Assembly: GCA_916613615.1 (NCBI GenBank)
Contig: OU744735.1
Coordinates: forward strand, 39,133,468 to 39,197,467
DNA from: Steromphala cineraria
Lineage: Eukaryota; Mollusca; Gastropoda; Trochida; Trochidae
DNA: 64,000 bases
Direction: 5' to 3'
How positions within the stretch are numbered: position 1 is the stretch's first letter; the number at the start of each line of letters is the position of its first letter. Shown piece by piece: positions 45,409-57,249 of this stretch. The notes beneath the pieces are model-generated. The model made no database searches, was not told where the DNA came from, and saw only the letters and a program-made list of their open reading frames with translations. The translations under genes and the position numbers were made by a program.

Positions 45409-45610
45409 GCTACAAGCAGTAAGGTTTAGGTGCAATGCTTCACTGAATTCAACCCATTGTTTGCTAGTTCCAGCCAATGCTAGCAAGTTTCACCACAATG
45501 CCTAGCAACAGGTGTTGCAGGCTTTCTCCCTGCAATAATTCTAGCTGCCGTGGTATAAGTGAAATACTTTTGAAAGTGTCGTTAAACCCAATATCATCTC
45601 ACCTAATGTC
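45409..45610 (+). mobile_element. SINE, copy 3 (5'-truncated)
   Basis: It begins within the body ('aaggtttaggtgcaat'), lacking A and B boxes, and ends 'gtcgttaaacccaatatcat'. Flanks share TATATTTGT, a likely target-site duplication. It sits at the same position as copy 4 in family B copy III; copy I has the empty site near 6600. Confidence 0.75.
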
Positions 45611-47730
45611 TTACATTTATATTTGTATTTACAAAATATAGTCATGTATAAAGTATAACATTTGATTAAGTAATATTGGTTAAGCTCCAAAGATTGCAAT
45701 GTTGTCCTATGAACGAAAGCACTTACAATCAATTCTTGCTTAAGGCGTACATTCAATGTGTCCTAACATGGCTCTTATTACTGCAAATGAAGTCATCCCA
45801 ACAGGGATGGAACTAATGCTTGGTTGTAAAACCTAGTGGCCAAAATCCTTTCATTTAGGTTGTAACGACATGTCCTCAACACTTAAATAGACTCTGCTTT
45901 CAGGAGCAGGATCTTGGTCAAAATTGAGTCTATTGGGTGAAGTGCTTTCAGTTCTTTAAGCCAAATGAGGTTAAAGATTGCGTGAAATGCTTTCAACAAT
46001 CTCGTAGAATAGAATGAATATCAAGACATATTATATATATCTTTCATCTGTGATACAAGAATCAAAAATTTCACTTCACTACTAGTTAGCTTGATTTGAT
46101 GGTTGAGGTATTAATGATTATGACAAGATTCATAGCATTCACATTTATGAGAGACATCACATTTGGCTTTGGTAAGAACATTTCTTGAAAGATATGTGAG
46201 TATATATATCATTCCGGATTTGTTGCTGTCTTGCAATATCACATTTCCATATTGCTTATCAAAAACTAGGTCAAGTTAATTTCATAGAAAAACAATTGAA
46301 ACAATGCGACCATTACGACTATTCTACACAGCCTGTCATCCATAGACATTGAATTAGAAATAAAACAAACTCACTGACACATCATTTACATCAAAACATA
46401 GATAAGAAAGATGCCCATTATACTAAGTAGCCACGAGGGTTCTGAAACTTCGTAATCTTTCCCATAAAGCCAAGCCCAGAAGGGATTGAGCTAATGTCCT
46501 GTGTTTATTGGATTTGAATTTCCTAGGCAATCTATCAGAACCACCTATTTGTTTTCATCATGAAGGGTAAGTGCCTCTGAAGTACAAGAAGACCTCTCTG
46601 GGATTCACATCTGAGAAGCAAGTCTTGTTTTATTTTGAAGATATGTTAAGGTTGTATGCTGAGAAAACAACATTGTATGTGAACACATGTCACTTGTGTT
46701 TTGAAAATAACACATATATAAGATTAAATATGTATGTTGATACCTATAGGAACTGCTGCAGACTTTGAACATGGATTTGTTGATGTGACAAGTCCACTTC
46801 CCGAAGCAAGTCTAGATGTCAGTCGAGAGAGTAGATATGCCTTCCATTATTTTTCTACAGTAACTTCGTCCAGTAAGAGATAATTGCAATGCTATATTGA
46901 TTTAATTGCAGCAATTTCGTTTTTATTTAATTTTTAGTAATGCAGCAGGCCTTGTTTATATTCACAACAGTTTTTAAGGAGTGTTCAGGGTGTACCGCTA
47001 TTTTATCTAATGAGTTAATGCTCCCTCATTAGGGTTATTTTGAGCCAATTCTATGTGCTGTTAGTAGCACTCCAAGCACCAAGGTGGTAATGCCTGGAAA
47101 CCTGCTCCACGCTGGGCACCAATTACCTTCCAGTGACGGGATGACATGTTCAATCTAGAAGCACATCACCTAATGATTTAGAAACTTCTTCACTGCCCGA
47201 CTGGAACTGATCTTGATGGGTAGAGAGTTGATTACAATTGATTTCTGAGATATTTAGATTTACGAGAACATAACTAGCTTGAAGGTTACATTTTTAGACA
47301 TTCTCTTATTCTAAATGTAACCTTAAAGTCGACATCTGACAAGTAACATTACATCGATCCTTTTTGCTGATTGTCAGTTACACTTCAGCTACTTGTTGCA
47401 ACGTTAACTTGAATCAAAATATAGAGAAAGTTCTCTATCCCTGAAGAGTATTTTACCTCACAACATTCCTCCACTAAGTCCACGTCTAGCACTACTTGGG
47501 ACCTAACAGGCTACCTCCAAGTTGGTGGTAATTGTCTAATATATAACTTACAGAGGGCTCTCCTCACGAATTAATTGTCTGGACGTTAATTGGAAGTTAA
47601 TGCTAGATGTGTTTTTCTGACAGTATCAAAAGTCGCGTGGTTATTAATTGTTGCAGAAAAGCAGATTTTTTTATCAAGTTTTTTTTCGTTTAGTTTAGAT
47701 AAGTATCTTTTAAAAAAATATAAAAAATGG

Positions 47731-48095
47731 TTAAATGGACAGAAGCACGTTTTTTGAAAAATTAATATTTCAAAAAAATTTCACTGAAAATTGCACGTTA
47801 ATGCCAAATGTATTATTTTGATAGTGTAACAATCTCATAACACAAGCCAATTATTCATAGTCAGAGGACAAAGTATGGAGATTCACACAAAATCCATTGG
47901 CGGCCATTTTGTATGAACACCTTTAATTCATTTTGTGTAAGAAAAAGGAATCGCATGGCTAAACTTTATGTTATTTTTCTGAATTATAACTGCTTATTTT
48001 AGTTTAAATACATTGCCTTTCAATTGGAACCGTTAGTTTTTATTTTCCTGACATCACCTTATATTCCCCCTAAAAACGTGCTACTGCCCCTTTAA
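47731..48095 (+). mobile_element. TTAA-flanked MITE, copy 4
   Basis: TTAA at 47731-47734 and 48092-48095. The left TIR has substitutions (AAATGGACAGAAGCACG); the right TIR is intact. It forms the left boundary of family B copy III. Confidence 0.8.
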
Positions 48096-48587
48096 AGAGT
48101 CTCTAACATTGCTTCTATGTGGGATAATCTCGTCCCTATTCTACTTTAGTTAAAGTGGCAGGATAGTTTGTGTTATCAATTTCCGGTAGGTCACCTGGTC
48201 CTGATACGTCCAGCTGCTATACCATCATGTCGATGTCTAGTCTGGAAGCCAAATACATTTGGAGAGAAATATTTAGGTGTTAATACACGCTAACTGTAGA
48301 TTTTATTCTCTCTTGTATTGAAAAACACCTTTGTGATCTCTAGGCCTGTGAAAGTTGAGGAATGGCTAAGGTTGTGGGCAATCAACTAATGAAGCAGTTA
48401 ACACATTCATTTAATTGTGTCGCATAATTCATATTTTCCAAGAAGTTGTTTAAGTGTAATTAGTTTACTAATGTAATATGTTGTTGGATATGATAATGTT
48501 ATATATTATTGAAAGATACAAGATGTTGTTTACTAACGGGCAGAATGAAGCACATCACAATAGGATATATATTTGTTACATTTTTGC

Positions 48588-48783
48588 TACACGCAGTAAG
48601 GTTTGGGTACAATGGTACACTGAATTCCAGGGCAGTACCACCCATTGTTTGCTAGTTCCAGCCAATGCTAGCAGGTTTCACCACAATGCATAGTAACAGG
48701 TGTTGCAGGCTTTCTCCCTGCAATAATACTAGCTGCCGTGGTATAAGTGAAATTGTCGTTAAACCCAATATCGCACTTCACGT
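48588..48783 (+). mobile_element. SINE, copy 4 (5'-truncated)
   Basis: Same truncation point and insertion site as copy 3, so both descend from one insertion. The body has 'cccattgtttgctagttcca' and 'ctccctgcaataatactagc'. Confidence 0.75.
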
Positions 48784-49324
48784 CTTACGTTTATATTTAT
48801 ATTTACAAAATATAGTAGTATATATCAAGTATGACATTTGATAAAGTAATTTTGATTCGGCTTCAAAGATTGCATTGTTTTCCTCTATACGAAAGCACTT
48901 ACAATCAATTCTTGCTTAAGACGTACATTCACAGTGATCTAACATGGCTCAAATCACTGCAAATGAAGTCATCCCCACAAGGATGGAACTAATGCTTGGT
49001 TGTCAAACCGAGAGGCCAAAATACTTTCATTTAACTACATATCCGCAACACTTAAATAGACTGCTTTCAAGGAGTAGGATCTTAGGAAATTGAGGCTATT
49101 GAGTGAAAGTGCTTCCAGTTCTTTAACACAAATGAGCTTAAAGGTTGTGTGAAATGCTTTCAACAATCTCGTAGAATAGAATGAATATCAAGACATATTA
49201 TATATATCTTTAATCTGTGGTGATACAAAAACCAAACATTTCACTTCACTACTACAAGTTAGCTTGCTTTGATGGTTGAGGTATTAATGATTATGACAAG
49301 ATTCATTCACATATATGAGAGCCA

Positions 49325-49405
49325 GATCCTGTAGGTGTTGTATACAAGATTGACAGTGACTGCGGGGAATCCAATGTAGGAGAAACATCAACCAAAAATT
49401 ATCTG
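49325..49405 (+). pseudogene. Fragment of Penelope-like GIY-YIG endonuclease
   Basis: The frame reads DPVGVVYKIDSDCGESNVGE then TS, stopping at TGA soon after. G-V-V-Y-K-I ... C-G ... N-V-G-E-T matches the start of the GIY-YIG domain of Penelope-like elements (GVVYKIPC...YIGET). Only about 25 codons remain and it is inserted in a family B copy. Too short for function. Confidence 0.55.
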
Positions 49406-49460
49406 ATATGACACATTTCAAAGGATTAACGAAGGCTTCTCATAAATTGCAGAATTCTAC

Positions 49461-50221
49461 AAATTCCATTCTATACTACGTTCTCGAGTGAAGAAAGTAA
49501 AGTGTCAATTTCAGAAGTTGTTTGGATTTATACTTTACTCGACTTAACACCAGACAAAGCTTCAGACTGTAGTTGCGAACAATAAAATAAGTATGGTTCT
49601 CTGAAAATAGGTATACAATTATCACGTTTGCTTTTAATGTGTCTGATTCGACTTATGGCAGCCATCATTGTATAAAATAAATAGATGACATAAGTCAATC
49701 CAATTTACATGTACATATCAGACCAATTTAGAGAATCATTTTGCAGCATCATGTCGGTTATCGGACGTAGCTCTTAAGATGTTTTACTTATCATTCATAA
49801 TCTCTGACTTACAGAAGCTGATTTCATAAAGATTTCCACATGAAGACGAAATTTGTTTTTACAGAATCTCAGTTAACTTCGTTTTCTTACGTGTGGCAGC
49901 ATATATTTTCTAGGTCAACACAACAAGGAAAGATAAGATGCTCTTATAAATATTCTAATTTCCCACAACTGCAGACGTTTCAGTTGTTTTACACTTCTTA
50001 TTGGTAAACTTGATTTAATTCTAAAGTGAATAAAACAATTTGACACAATGTTTTCTTTTGATTTGGTATCTGTTATTCATACTATTAAGCTTACTCTCAC
50101 ATGCATGGATGACATAATTACTAAATTATGTTCTTTTCAACATTTCAAATGCTCCTTCAACAGAAGTAAAGGTTAACATTGTCACGTTTGTACGGCATAT
50201 CCATCCTGTCTCAGTGTACGA
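49461..50221. other. No gene recognised
   Basis: AT-rich DNA between family B copy III and the foldback at 50222. Confidence 0.4.
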
Positions 50222-50405
50222 ATGTTACGCTCACTCCACTAATCAGCACCCTGGGTTCAGAAGCTAGATTCACTCGTGCGGCCTGACTTTCAATATAGCC
50301 CATAAAATCATTATCTCGTTGAAATTTTATCGAGAAAGTGGCAAGAAAATGATCTGAATCTAGCTTCTGAACCAAGGGTACATATTAGTGGAGTTGCCAT
50401 AACGT
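50222..50405. repeat. Foldback element (~50-bp inverted arms)
   Basis: The left arm 50222-50272 and right arm 50355-50405 are reverse complements apart from small differences. The shared core is GGTTCAGAAGCTAGATTCA, and both arms contain ACTCCACTAAT (as ATTAGTGGAGT on the right). The unpaired centre is about 80 bp. No target duplication was identified. Confidence 0.8.
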
Positions 50406-50901
50406 GTGGTTCGAATTCCGCAATGAACTCGACAAAGTACAAGAATATGTGCTATCGCAGATATATGGGATCCAAAATATAACAGTGTTAAATCAATCAA
50501 TCGCCAATCACCATCGGTAAAACATGCGAGTGACCAGTTACCACTATGAAAGAAGTAATTTGCAAATATAGTCGCAAGCGACGACAAGCGGATTCTGCGC
50601 AAATATAGATTAAATGTAATTAATGATGCCATTCTTCTGATGTAATTACGAAGCATTTGTCATATTTTGTTGATTTAATATGTTATTTAACCAAAGACAT
50701 ATACGATGATTTTTAGTTCAAGTATCAGTGTAGCATTTGAACTCAATATCAGAGACACAATATTGAAGATAAGCATTTAAATAAAAAAGTGTGCGTTTCA
50801 TATATACACCTAATCAGACTAATTACAAAACTGAGATGATTTTGTATTACTATTTGTAAAATGAATCATTTTCGTAAATGTGCCATATTTTGTTATTTCC
50901 T

Positions 50902-50955
50902 TACATTCCACCTGATGAAGGAGTGAGTATGTACTCCGAAACGTCGTGTATTTTC
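50902..50955 (+). ncRNA. Hammerhead ribozyme motif, Penelope-type (minimal stem III)
   Basis: The conserved core is complete: CTGATGA (50912-50918), stem II GGAGT/ACTCC (50920-50924 with 50933-50937), GAAA (50938-50941), then CGTC (50942-50945) with predicted cleavage after C50945. Stem I is CAC (50909-50911) with GTG (50946-50948). Stem III has only two potential pairs and no loop, as in the small hammerheads of Penelope-like retroelements, which act as dimers. A Penelope GIY-YIG scrap lies 1.5 kb upstream. Confidence 0.65.
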
Positions 50956-51419
50956 ACATGAAAGAAGTTGTTACCCGGAAAATCTTCCTGCTCTTAAGTA
51001 TAGGCCTATTAGCGAAATAATTATGATTCTCCCATTTATAATGAACCTATGCCGGGAGTACAACTACCCGTATGGAATATACCATTCACTCAACCAGAAC
51101 AGACAAATCCATTTGGCATACGAAGTCTGACTTGGAAGACATAAACCAACGTGTACATGAAGACAATACATCCTCATCCCACCTGCCATCGGGAACCACC
51201 CCCATTGACAATGTGTAGTCTACAACGCAGACAAAACATTACTGCCTGTTTTAACTCATGTGGTATTTCCCTCGCTTTGTTGTGCCAAGAATGTGAATCG
51301 CTGTACCAATGCATAGCATAGCTGGCCTGGATTTCTAAACACAGATTTCTTAAGTTAATACTGCAAGGCCTAAATCATGCAATACGTATCCTAAAAACTG
51401 AGAAAGCTGATTTTCTTTG

Positions 51420-53112
51420 AGATTTAAACTTTTAACTTATTGGACCCAAATCTCATTAAAGAAGTAGAAAATCCAAAATGGGCAAAACGACAAACGTACC
51501 AAAATATGTCATAACATCATCTTATTGGTTACATGTAAAGAAATATTAAAAAATACAACCAAAAAAAGTCGCCAGTACACTAACCTTGACAGTGTTGTCG
51601 GCGACAACAGGATTCAGCCGCATCAACAGCCTGTTCAGTACAAAGATAATCATGTCAGGAGTCATTCCTGAAAGTTTCATCAAGTTCTGTCAACACGTTA
51701 AGCTTCAGGAGGCTTTTAAGCATTTCTTTTCCCGACCTTTTTTCTATCGATTTTAATCATAAATTCTGAACGAAATTGACTGTTTGCAATCAATGTTTCG
51801 ATAGATTCCTATTGTATATATCATTGTCTTACATTCCTGAAAAAAATGCATGATTCTGAGTCCAACTTTTTGAGTTACCGCTCTTTGAAAATGATGCCTT
51901 GTACTAAGTCATCCAACTTTGAACGTTTATAGAAAAAAAACTATGTAAGATACAGTCTTTGAATTATTCAAGTTAAATGCCCAATGCCTCAGCTACAACA
52001 TACAAAAGTTACAGCACTTTGGTGCAAGTATCTTCAGAGAAGAAGATCTTCAAAGGTGCATTGGGTCCGAAAATTCTGAAAACTTGAAAAATCCAATATG
52101 GCGGCCAAACCACGTAACCTACGACATCGTCATGATACTTTTTTTGCTTAGAATTTCCTTGCGCACCCTCTCATAGAAAAATCATGAAATTCTTTGGTCA
52201 CGTTTTTGTTTTATCTGCATTTGAAAATATTGTTTTTCTACAACACAGCAAACTTTGAAGGTTTCGCTACACATAAATTATGCATTATGCAGTATGCAGT
52301 ATGCATTACTCATGGCATAGATAAACATGTCAGGAGTCAGTCCTGAAAATTTCAGCAAATTCTGCTGACGGGTTAAGCTTCAGGAGCATTTTTAGCAATT
52401 TCTGACATTTTTTCTCTCGACTTTGATCAGATATTCTGAACGAAAATGATTGTTCGCGATAGATGTTTTGACAGATTCCTGTTGTATATAAACTTTTCTT
52501 ACATTCCTGTAAATTTGCATAATTCTGAGTCCAACTTTTTGAGTTATCGCCCTTTGAAAGTTGCACATTGTACTAAGTCACCCGACTTTGAACACGTATA
52601 GCGCAAAAACTATTTAAGGTAGAGTCTTCGGGTGAACTATCGTTTAATGTCCAATGCTTCAGCTACAACATATCGAAAGTTTCAGCTCTCTGTTGCAAGT
52701 ATCTTCAGAGGACAAGATTCTCAAAGGTGCATGGGGTCCGGAAATTCTAAAAAGTTGGAAAATCCAATATGGCGGCCAAACCACGTGACCTACGACTTCG
52801 TCCTGATTTACTTTTTTTCTTAGAATGTCATTATCTATCTTTGTGCAAAATTTCAAGTCTCTAGGTGCATTTTGAAAAAAAAGCCCATGTTAATTTTTCG
52901 ATTTTGGAATCGAAATGTACCTTTAGTGGGACAACTGAATGGGCCCAAAAGCTTAAGGTGCCGTGTCCTTAGTAAGAGCTGTCAGATTGCAAAGTTTGGT
53001 TGAATTATCTGCAGCCGTTTTGGCTGAAACGCTGTCACAAGATCGGTGCAAATAATAAAAAAAACACGCCAATAACAATAAGGATTCTGCCCCAAAGGGC
53101 AGAATCCTTAAT
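51420..53112 (+). repeat. Dispersed repeat with 500-bp internal tandem duplication and terminal hairpin
   Basis: 51650-52155 and 52325-52830 are parallel copies ('atgtcaggagtca', 'gagtccaactttttgagtta', 'ccaatatggcggccaaacca'). A faint earlier piece is near 51440. The 3' end carries the perfect hairpin at 53079-53110. No ORF is maintained in both units, so it appears non-coding. Confidence 0.75.
53079..53110. repeat. Perfect 14-bp hairpin with CAAA loop
   Basis: TAAGGATTCTGCCC pairs with GGGCAGAATCCTTA with no mismatch. It marks the end of the repeat that starts near 51420. Confidence 0.85.
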
Positions 53113-53147
53113 TAATGTCAATCAACAAATATTTCTGAAACTTAAGC

Positions 53148-53262
53148 TGCAAGCTAGATCGTGCGAAGTGCACATTATTCAACAACCTGTTTCAGAAGAA
53201 CCGTCGCGTAATCGGATTACTGTAATTGTCAAGATTTAATGTTTTATCACATTCTGTTGACA
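53148..53262 (+). repeat. Family C repeat, copy 1
   Basis: 'ctagatcgtgcgaagt...cattattcaacaacctg...taatcggattactg' recurs near 61958 and 62305. Confidence 0.65.
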
Positions 53263-54091
53263 CCAACTCAAGTTCAGTTGATAAATGACTTCTGCTTTTA
53301 ACAGGTTCTTTGAGGTCATTGTCATCACGCCATATAAATGTCGAAGTCCTTGTGCATGAGCCTACTAACAATACATCTCTTGAAACACGTTATAAGTTAC
53401 ATTTTATGAAGTGTATTATGCACGAAGAGGTGAGTGTACATGTCACCGCTCTTGGCATGTACATGTATGAGAATATATATAAGAAAAATATATATCTAAT
53501 TATCATTTCAATGTTTTGATATTCTCACTTTCTACAGGTACACATTATAAGTGGGGTGTCTATGCAATCTGTGTGACGCTCGTGGATAACATGATTGTTG
53601 TTTCATCATACTTTTAACCTTTCATATCTGAGATATTCTTAATACTATGATTCTGACAAGGGATAATTACTTACCTCAAGTAAATTTGGCCAGATCACAG
53701 GATCTAGGACCCTTAATTTCGATATATTTTCAAAAGGGGTCTTCAACTTTCACATTTTATTGGCTTTTGTTGCCCGTTTTAAAAGAATAACAGGGCACTT
53801 CAAGAGTTAAGTCGATACAGTATGATGATTGCGCAATTAAATGATTTTACTGACAACACAAACCCCAAGTAGCTTAGCATATCCAATTGCCATGACACTT
53901 ATTAACCATTTGAATTCAAATCAATCTCTTACATAGAAAACATGAATGGTTATTATGAATTAAGAAAAGGCAATTATGCTTATTTGATAACATATTAACT
54001 ACAAAGGGTACAATAATGTCTCAATGGTAAGAACCCTTGTGAGTGGTGAATTTCATTTAATTTTGAATAATCCTTAAGAAATAGGTCTTAC
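53263..54091. other. No gene recognised
   Basis: Short ORFs only; nothing recognisable on either strand. Confidence 0.4.
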
Positions 54092-55580
54092 ATGATGGAT
54101 ATACTTTATAATGACAGCCATCAACTGCAATCAAATAAGATATTGAAAAGAACGCATTTGGCTTGGTTAGAACATTTCTTGAAAGAACTTGTCATATGTG
54201 AGTATGTACACATATACATCATTCCGGATTTGTTGCTGCCTTGCAATATCATATTTTCGTATTACATATTACTTATCCAAAACTAGGTCAAGTTAATTTC
54301 ATACAAAAACAATTGAAACAATGCAACCATTACGACCTTTCTGCACAGCCTGTAATCCATAGACATGTAATTAGATACAAAAGACAAACTCACTGACACA
54401 TCATTGACATCAAAACATAGATATGAAAGATGTCCGTTATACCAAGTAGCCAGGAGGGTTCTGAAACTTCGTAATCTTTCCCATAAAGCCAAGCCCAGAA
54501 GGGATTGAGTTAATGTCCTGTGTTTATTGGATTTGAATTTCCTAGGCAATCTATCAGAACCACCTATTTGTTTTCATCATGAAGGGTAAGTGCCTCTGAA
54601 GTACAAGAAGACCTCTCTGGGATTCACATCTGAGAAGCAAGTCTTGTTTTATTTTGAAGATATGTTAAGGTTGTATGCTGAGAAAACAACATTGTATGTG
54701 AACACATGTCACATAACACATATATGAGATTAAATATGTATGTCGAGACCTATAGGAACTGCTGCAGACATGCATTTGTTGATGTGACAAGTCCACTTCC
54801 CGAAGCAAGTCTAGATGTCAGTCTAGAGAGTAGATACACTTTCCATTATTGTGTACATTCTACGTCCAATAAGGAATAGTTGCAATGCTATATTGATTTA
54901 ATTGCAGCAATTTCGTTTTTATTTATTTTTTAGTAATGCAACAGGCCTTTGTTTATATTCACAACAGTTTTGAAGAAGTGTTCAGGGTGTACCGCTATTT
55001 CATCTAATGAGTAAATGCTCCCTCATTAGGGTTATTTTGAGCCAATTCTATGTGCTGTTAGTAGCACTCCAAGCACCAAGGTGGTAATGCCTTGAAACCT
55101 GCTCCACGCTGGGCGCCAATTACCTTCCAGTGACGGGATGACATGTTCAATCTAGAAGCACATCACCTAATGATTTAGAAACTTCTTCACTGCCCGACTG
55201 GAACTGATCTTGATGGGTAGAGAGTTGATTACAATTGATTTCTGAGATATTTAGATTTACGAGAACATAACTAGCTTGAAGGTTACATTTTTAGACATTC
55301 TCTTATTCTAAATGTAACCTTAAAGTCGACATCTGACAAGTAACATTACATCAATCATTTTTGCTCATTGTCAGTTACACTTCAGCTACTTATTGAAACA
55401 TTAACTTGAATCAATATGAAGAGAAAGTTCTCAATTTGTGAACAGTATTTGCTAGGTTAACTACATATCTAGAGCAAGAGCACTACTACTTTGGACCTAA
55501 CATGCTACCTCAAAGTTGGTGGTAATTGTCTTATATATAACTAACAGAGGGCTCTCCTCACGAATTAATTGTCTGGACGT
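54092..55580 (+). repeat. Family B dispersed repeat, copy IV (3' part)
   Basis: It matches copy I from about 7450 and copy II from about 46160 to 47590, including the 47282-type hairpin. It ends at the same 'gaattaattgtctggacgtt' as copy II, suggesting a real 3' boundary of the repeat. Confidence 0.78.
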
Positions 55581-55882
55581 TTGGCTGTTATATATTGTAC
55601 AAGGCCGGCTTTCCATGTGTCCATTGTGCGTAATGCGTAGTGCGCAATGTATAGTGTGCATTCAACACTTTACACTTAAAAATAGAATTCATTTCATGTA
55701 TGTGTATATCACAAGGTATATCATCAAGGTATATGTTGACACAAAGTTTTAATCGATTGAAGGTCACATAAGTGTAGCAGATGACAAAAAGATGTTGTGA
55801 ATATGTACTCGCAGCCTGCCTTCTTTATACAATGTAATTGTAATAAGGCGTTGAATTAAAGAGGTCGTCCAATTTATTTCTG

Positions 55883-56045
55883 TTTTTTTTTTTTTTTTTT
55901 TTTTTTTTTGCAGCGCGGCCGATTTGGGATTTTAATGACCCAGGGGCCTCTGCTTAGACTCTGTACCCAACAAACGCTGTGCATTAGACCCATTACCCTT
56001 ATGACGTCGACATAGGCACAGATAACCAGCTTAAATGCCTTCGAG
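55883..56045 (-). mobile_element. Possible minus-strand retroposed copy with 27-nt A tail
   Basis: An uninterrupted T tract (55883-55909) is followed by a GC-richer segment of about 135 bp. On the minus strand that is a body ending in a poly-A tail. No clear Pol III boxes or source gene were recognised; it may be only a homopolymer tract. Confidence 0.35.
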
Positions 56046-56364
56046 GGAGAACTTTGATTGAGGTGATTTACCCCTGACACTGACATTATACTTCAAATGG
56101 TTTTTATTACATGTTTAGTTTTGTGGAACCATTTATATCTTCAGATTGAGTGCCATGTAAAAATGTTATCAATATGATGTAATATTTGATTAAAAGTCAT
56201 CTTCGCTAGAGGGTATTTAGTACAGAACGTAGCTAAATGCTCAAACAATGCCTATTTACCATGTTCTGATTTAACTTTCCAACTGATGGGCGTATCGTTA
56301 TAACACCAATTTCTGCTTTTGTTTGAGAAATACTGGTCAGGATAACCAAATGACAATATCTTTA

Positions 56365-56748
56365 ACTTGTTCACTTATTCGTATCTGGGGTCGATTGTCA
56401 TTACATCTTTTTTATCTTTTGGGTACTCTTAATATGTAAGCTGTCAACACACTATGCAAATTGTGGTTTTTTTTATGACAATTAAGAATCCATTATGCAT
56501 TACAACAACAGGCAGTTTGTGGATATGCAATTATATGTATATATAGAAAAAAAGCATCACTTATTCACTTATGGGCCAGGGTCGATTGTAACTTCTTTTT
56601 TACTTTTCGGTACCTTTAATATGTAAGCTGTCAATACGCTGTGCAAATATATGTTGTCAATTGAGAATCCATAACGCTATTAATCATGCAACAAAATACG
56701 AAGCAGTTTGTGGATACGCAATTATATGTATATATAGATAACCGTAGG
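56365..56748 (+). repeat. Two tandem ~195-bp units
   Basis: 56365-56561 and 56562-56748 share 'gggtcgattgt', 'aatatgtaagctgtcaa', 'gcagtttgtggata' and 'gcaattatatgtatatatag'. The rest of 56046-58899 shows no gene. Confidence 0.7.
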
Positions 56749-57195
56749 CTTTAAATTCATTGTCTCAGTTATATTCATATTCTTAATAATGCACACCAGA
56801 AAATTAAATGTCACCACTGTCATCAATCTTTCCCTGACTTTGAATAAATTTTTCCCATTTTACAGTTCACGTAATATTATAATTTATAAATATATATATA
56901 ATGTGTTGTTTGGTAATGTAACATAGATAAATACAACATGAATAATGATTCATGTATGATTGTACATATCTTACATCTGCAAGATTACTTGTCTCTGGCT
57001 GATTATAGTAAGTTATAGTAATGCCAATACAGTACATCATGATGCACTTTCTCATTTCAAAAGGTCCGTATAAAAAGCATCTCAATAAATCATTCTATCT
57101 AATCATTAAAGTGATTTATCGATAACCATCGAAAGAAGAATTGGTAAAGAATTTTATGATAAAATCATGAAATTTGAATATGTTAAACGGATATG

Positions 57196-57249
57196 TTAAA
57201 GCAGAGACCCAATATACAGACACCCTGTACATAGGGTCTCTGGTTAAAG
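57196..57249. repeat. Short inverted repeat
   Basis: CAGAGACCC (57202-57210) and GGGTCTCTG (57234-57242) are perfect complements. Flanking TTAAAG / GTTAA extends the stem imperfectly. Confidence 0.6.

Larger units (their letters stand above)
42640..47590 (+). repeat. Family B dispersed repeat, copy II (longest, ~4.95 kb)
   Basis: It parallels copy I from 4010 to about 8340, then extends about 580 bp further into sequence shared with copy IV (55010-55580). It contains a MITE (44519-44867) and a SINE (45409-45610). A hairpin at 47282-47325 (AAGGTTACATTT / AAATGTAACCTT) is also present in copy IV. No coding capacity was recognised. Confidence 0.8.
47731..49460 (+). repeat. Family B dispersed repeat, copy III (partial)
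   Basis: It corresponds to about 5724-7370 of copy I. It starts exactly at the MITE's left TTAA, and resumes after a foreign ~75-bp block (49322-49397) at the point matching 7275. It lies about 140 bp after copy II in the same orientation. Confidence 0.78.

Noticed and set aside
50406..50417. GGTTCGAATTCC resembling a tRNA B box
   Set aside because: No A box at the right distance and no cloverleaf; it abuts a foldback arm. Chance or a remnant.
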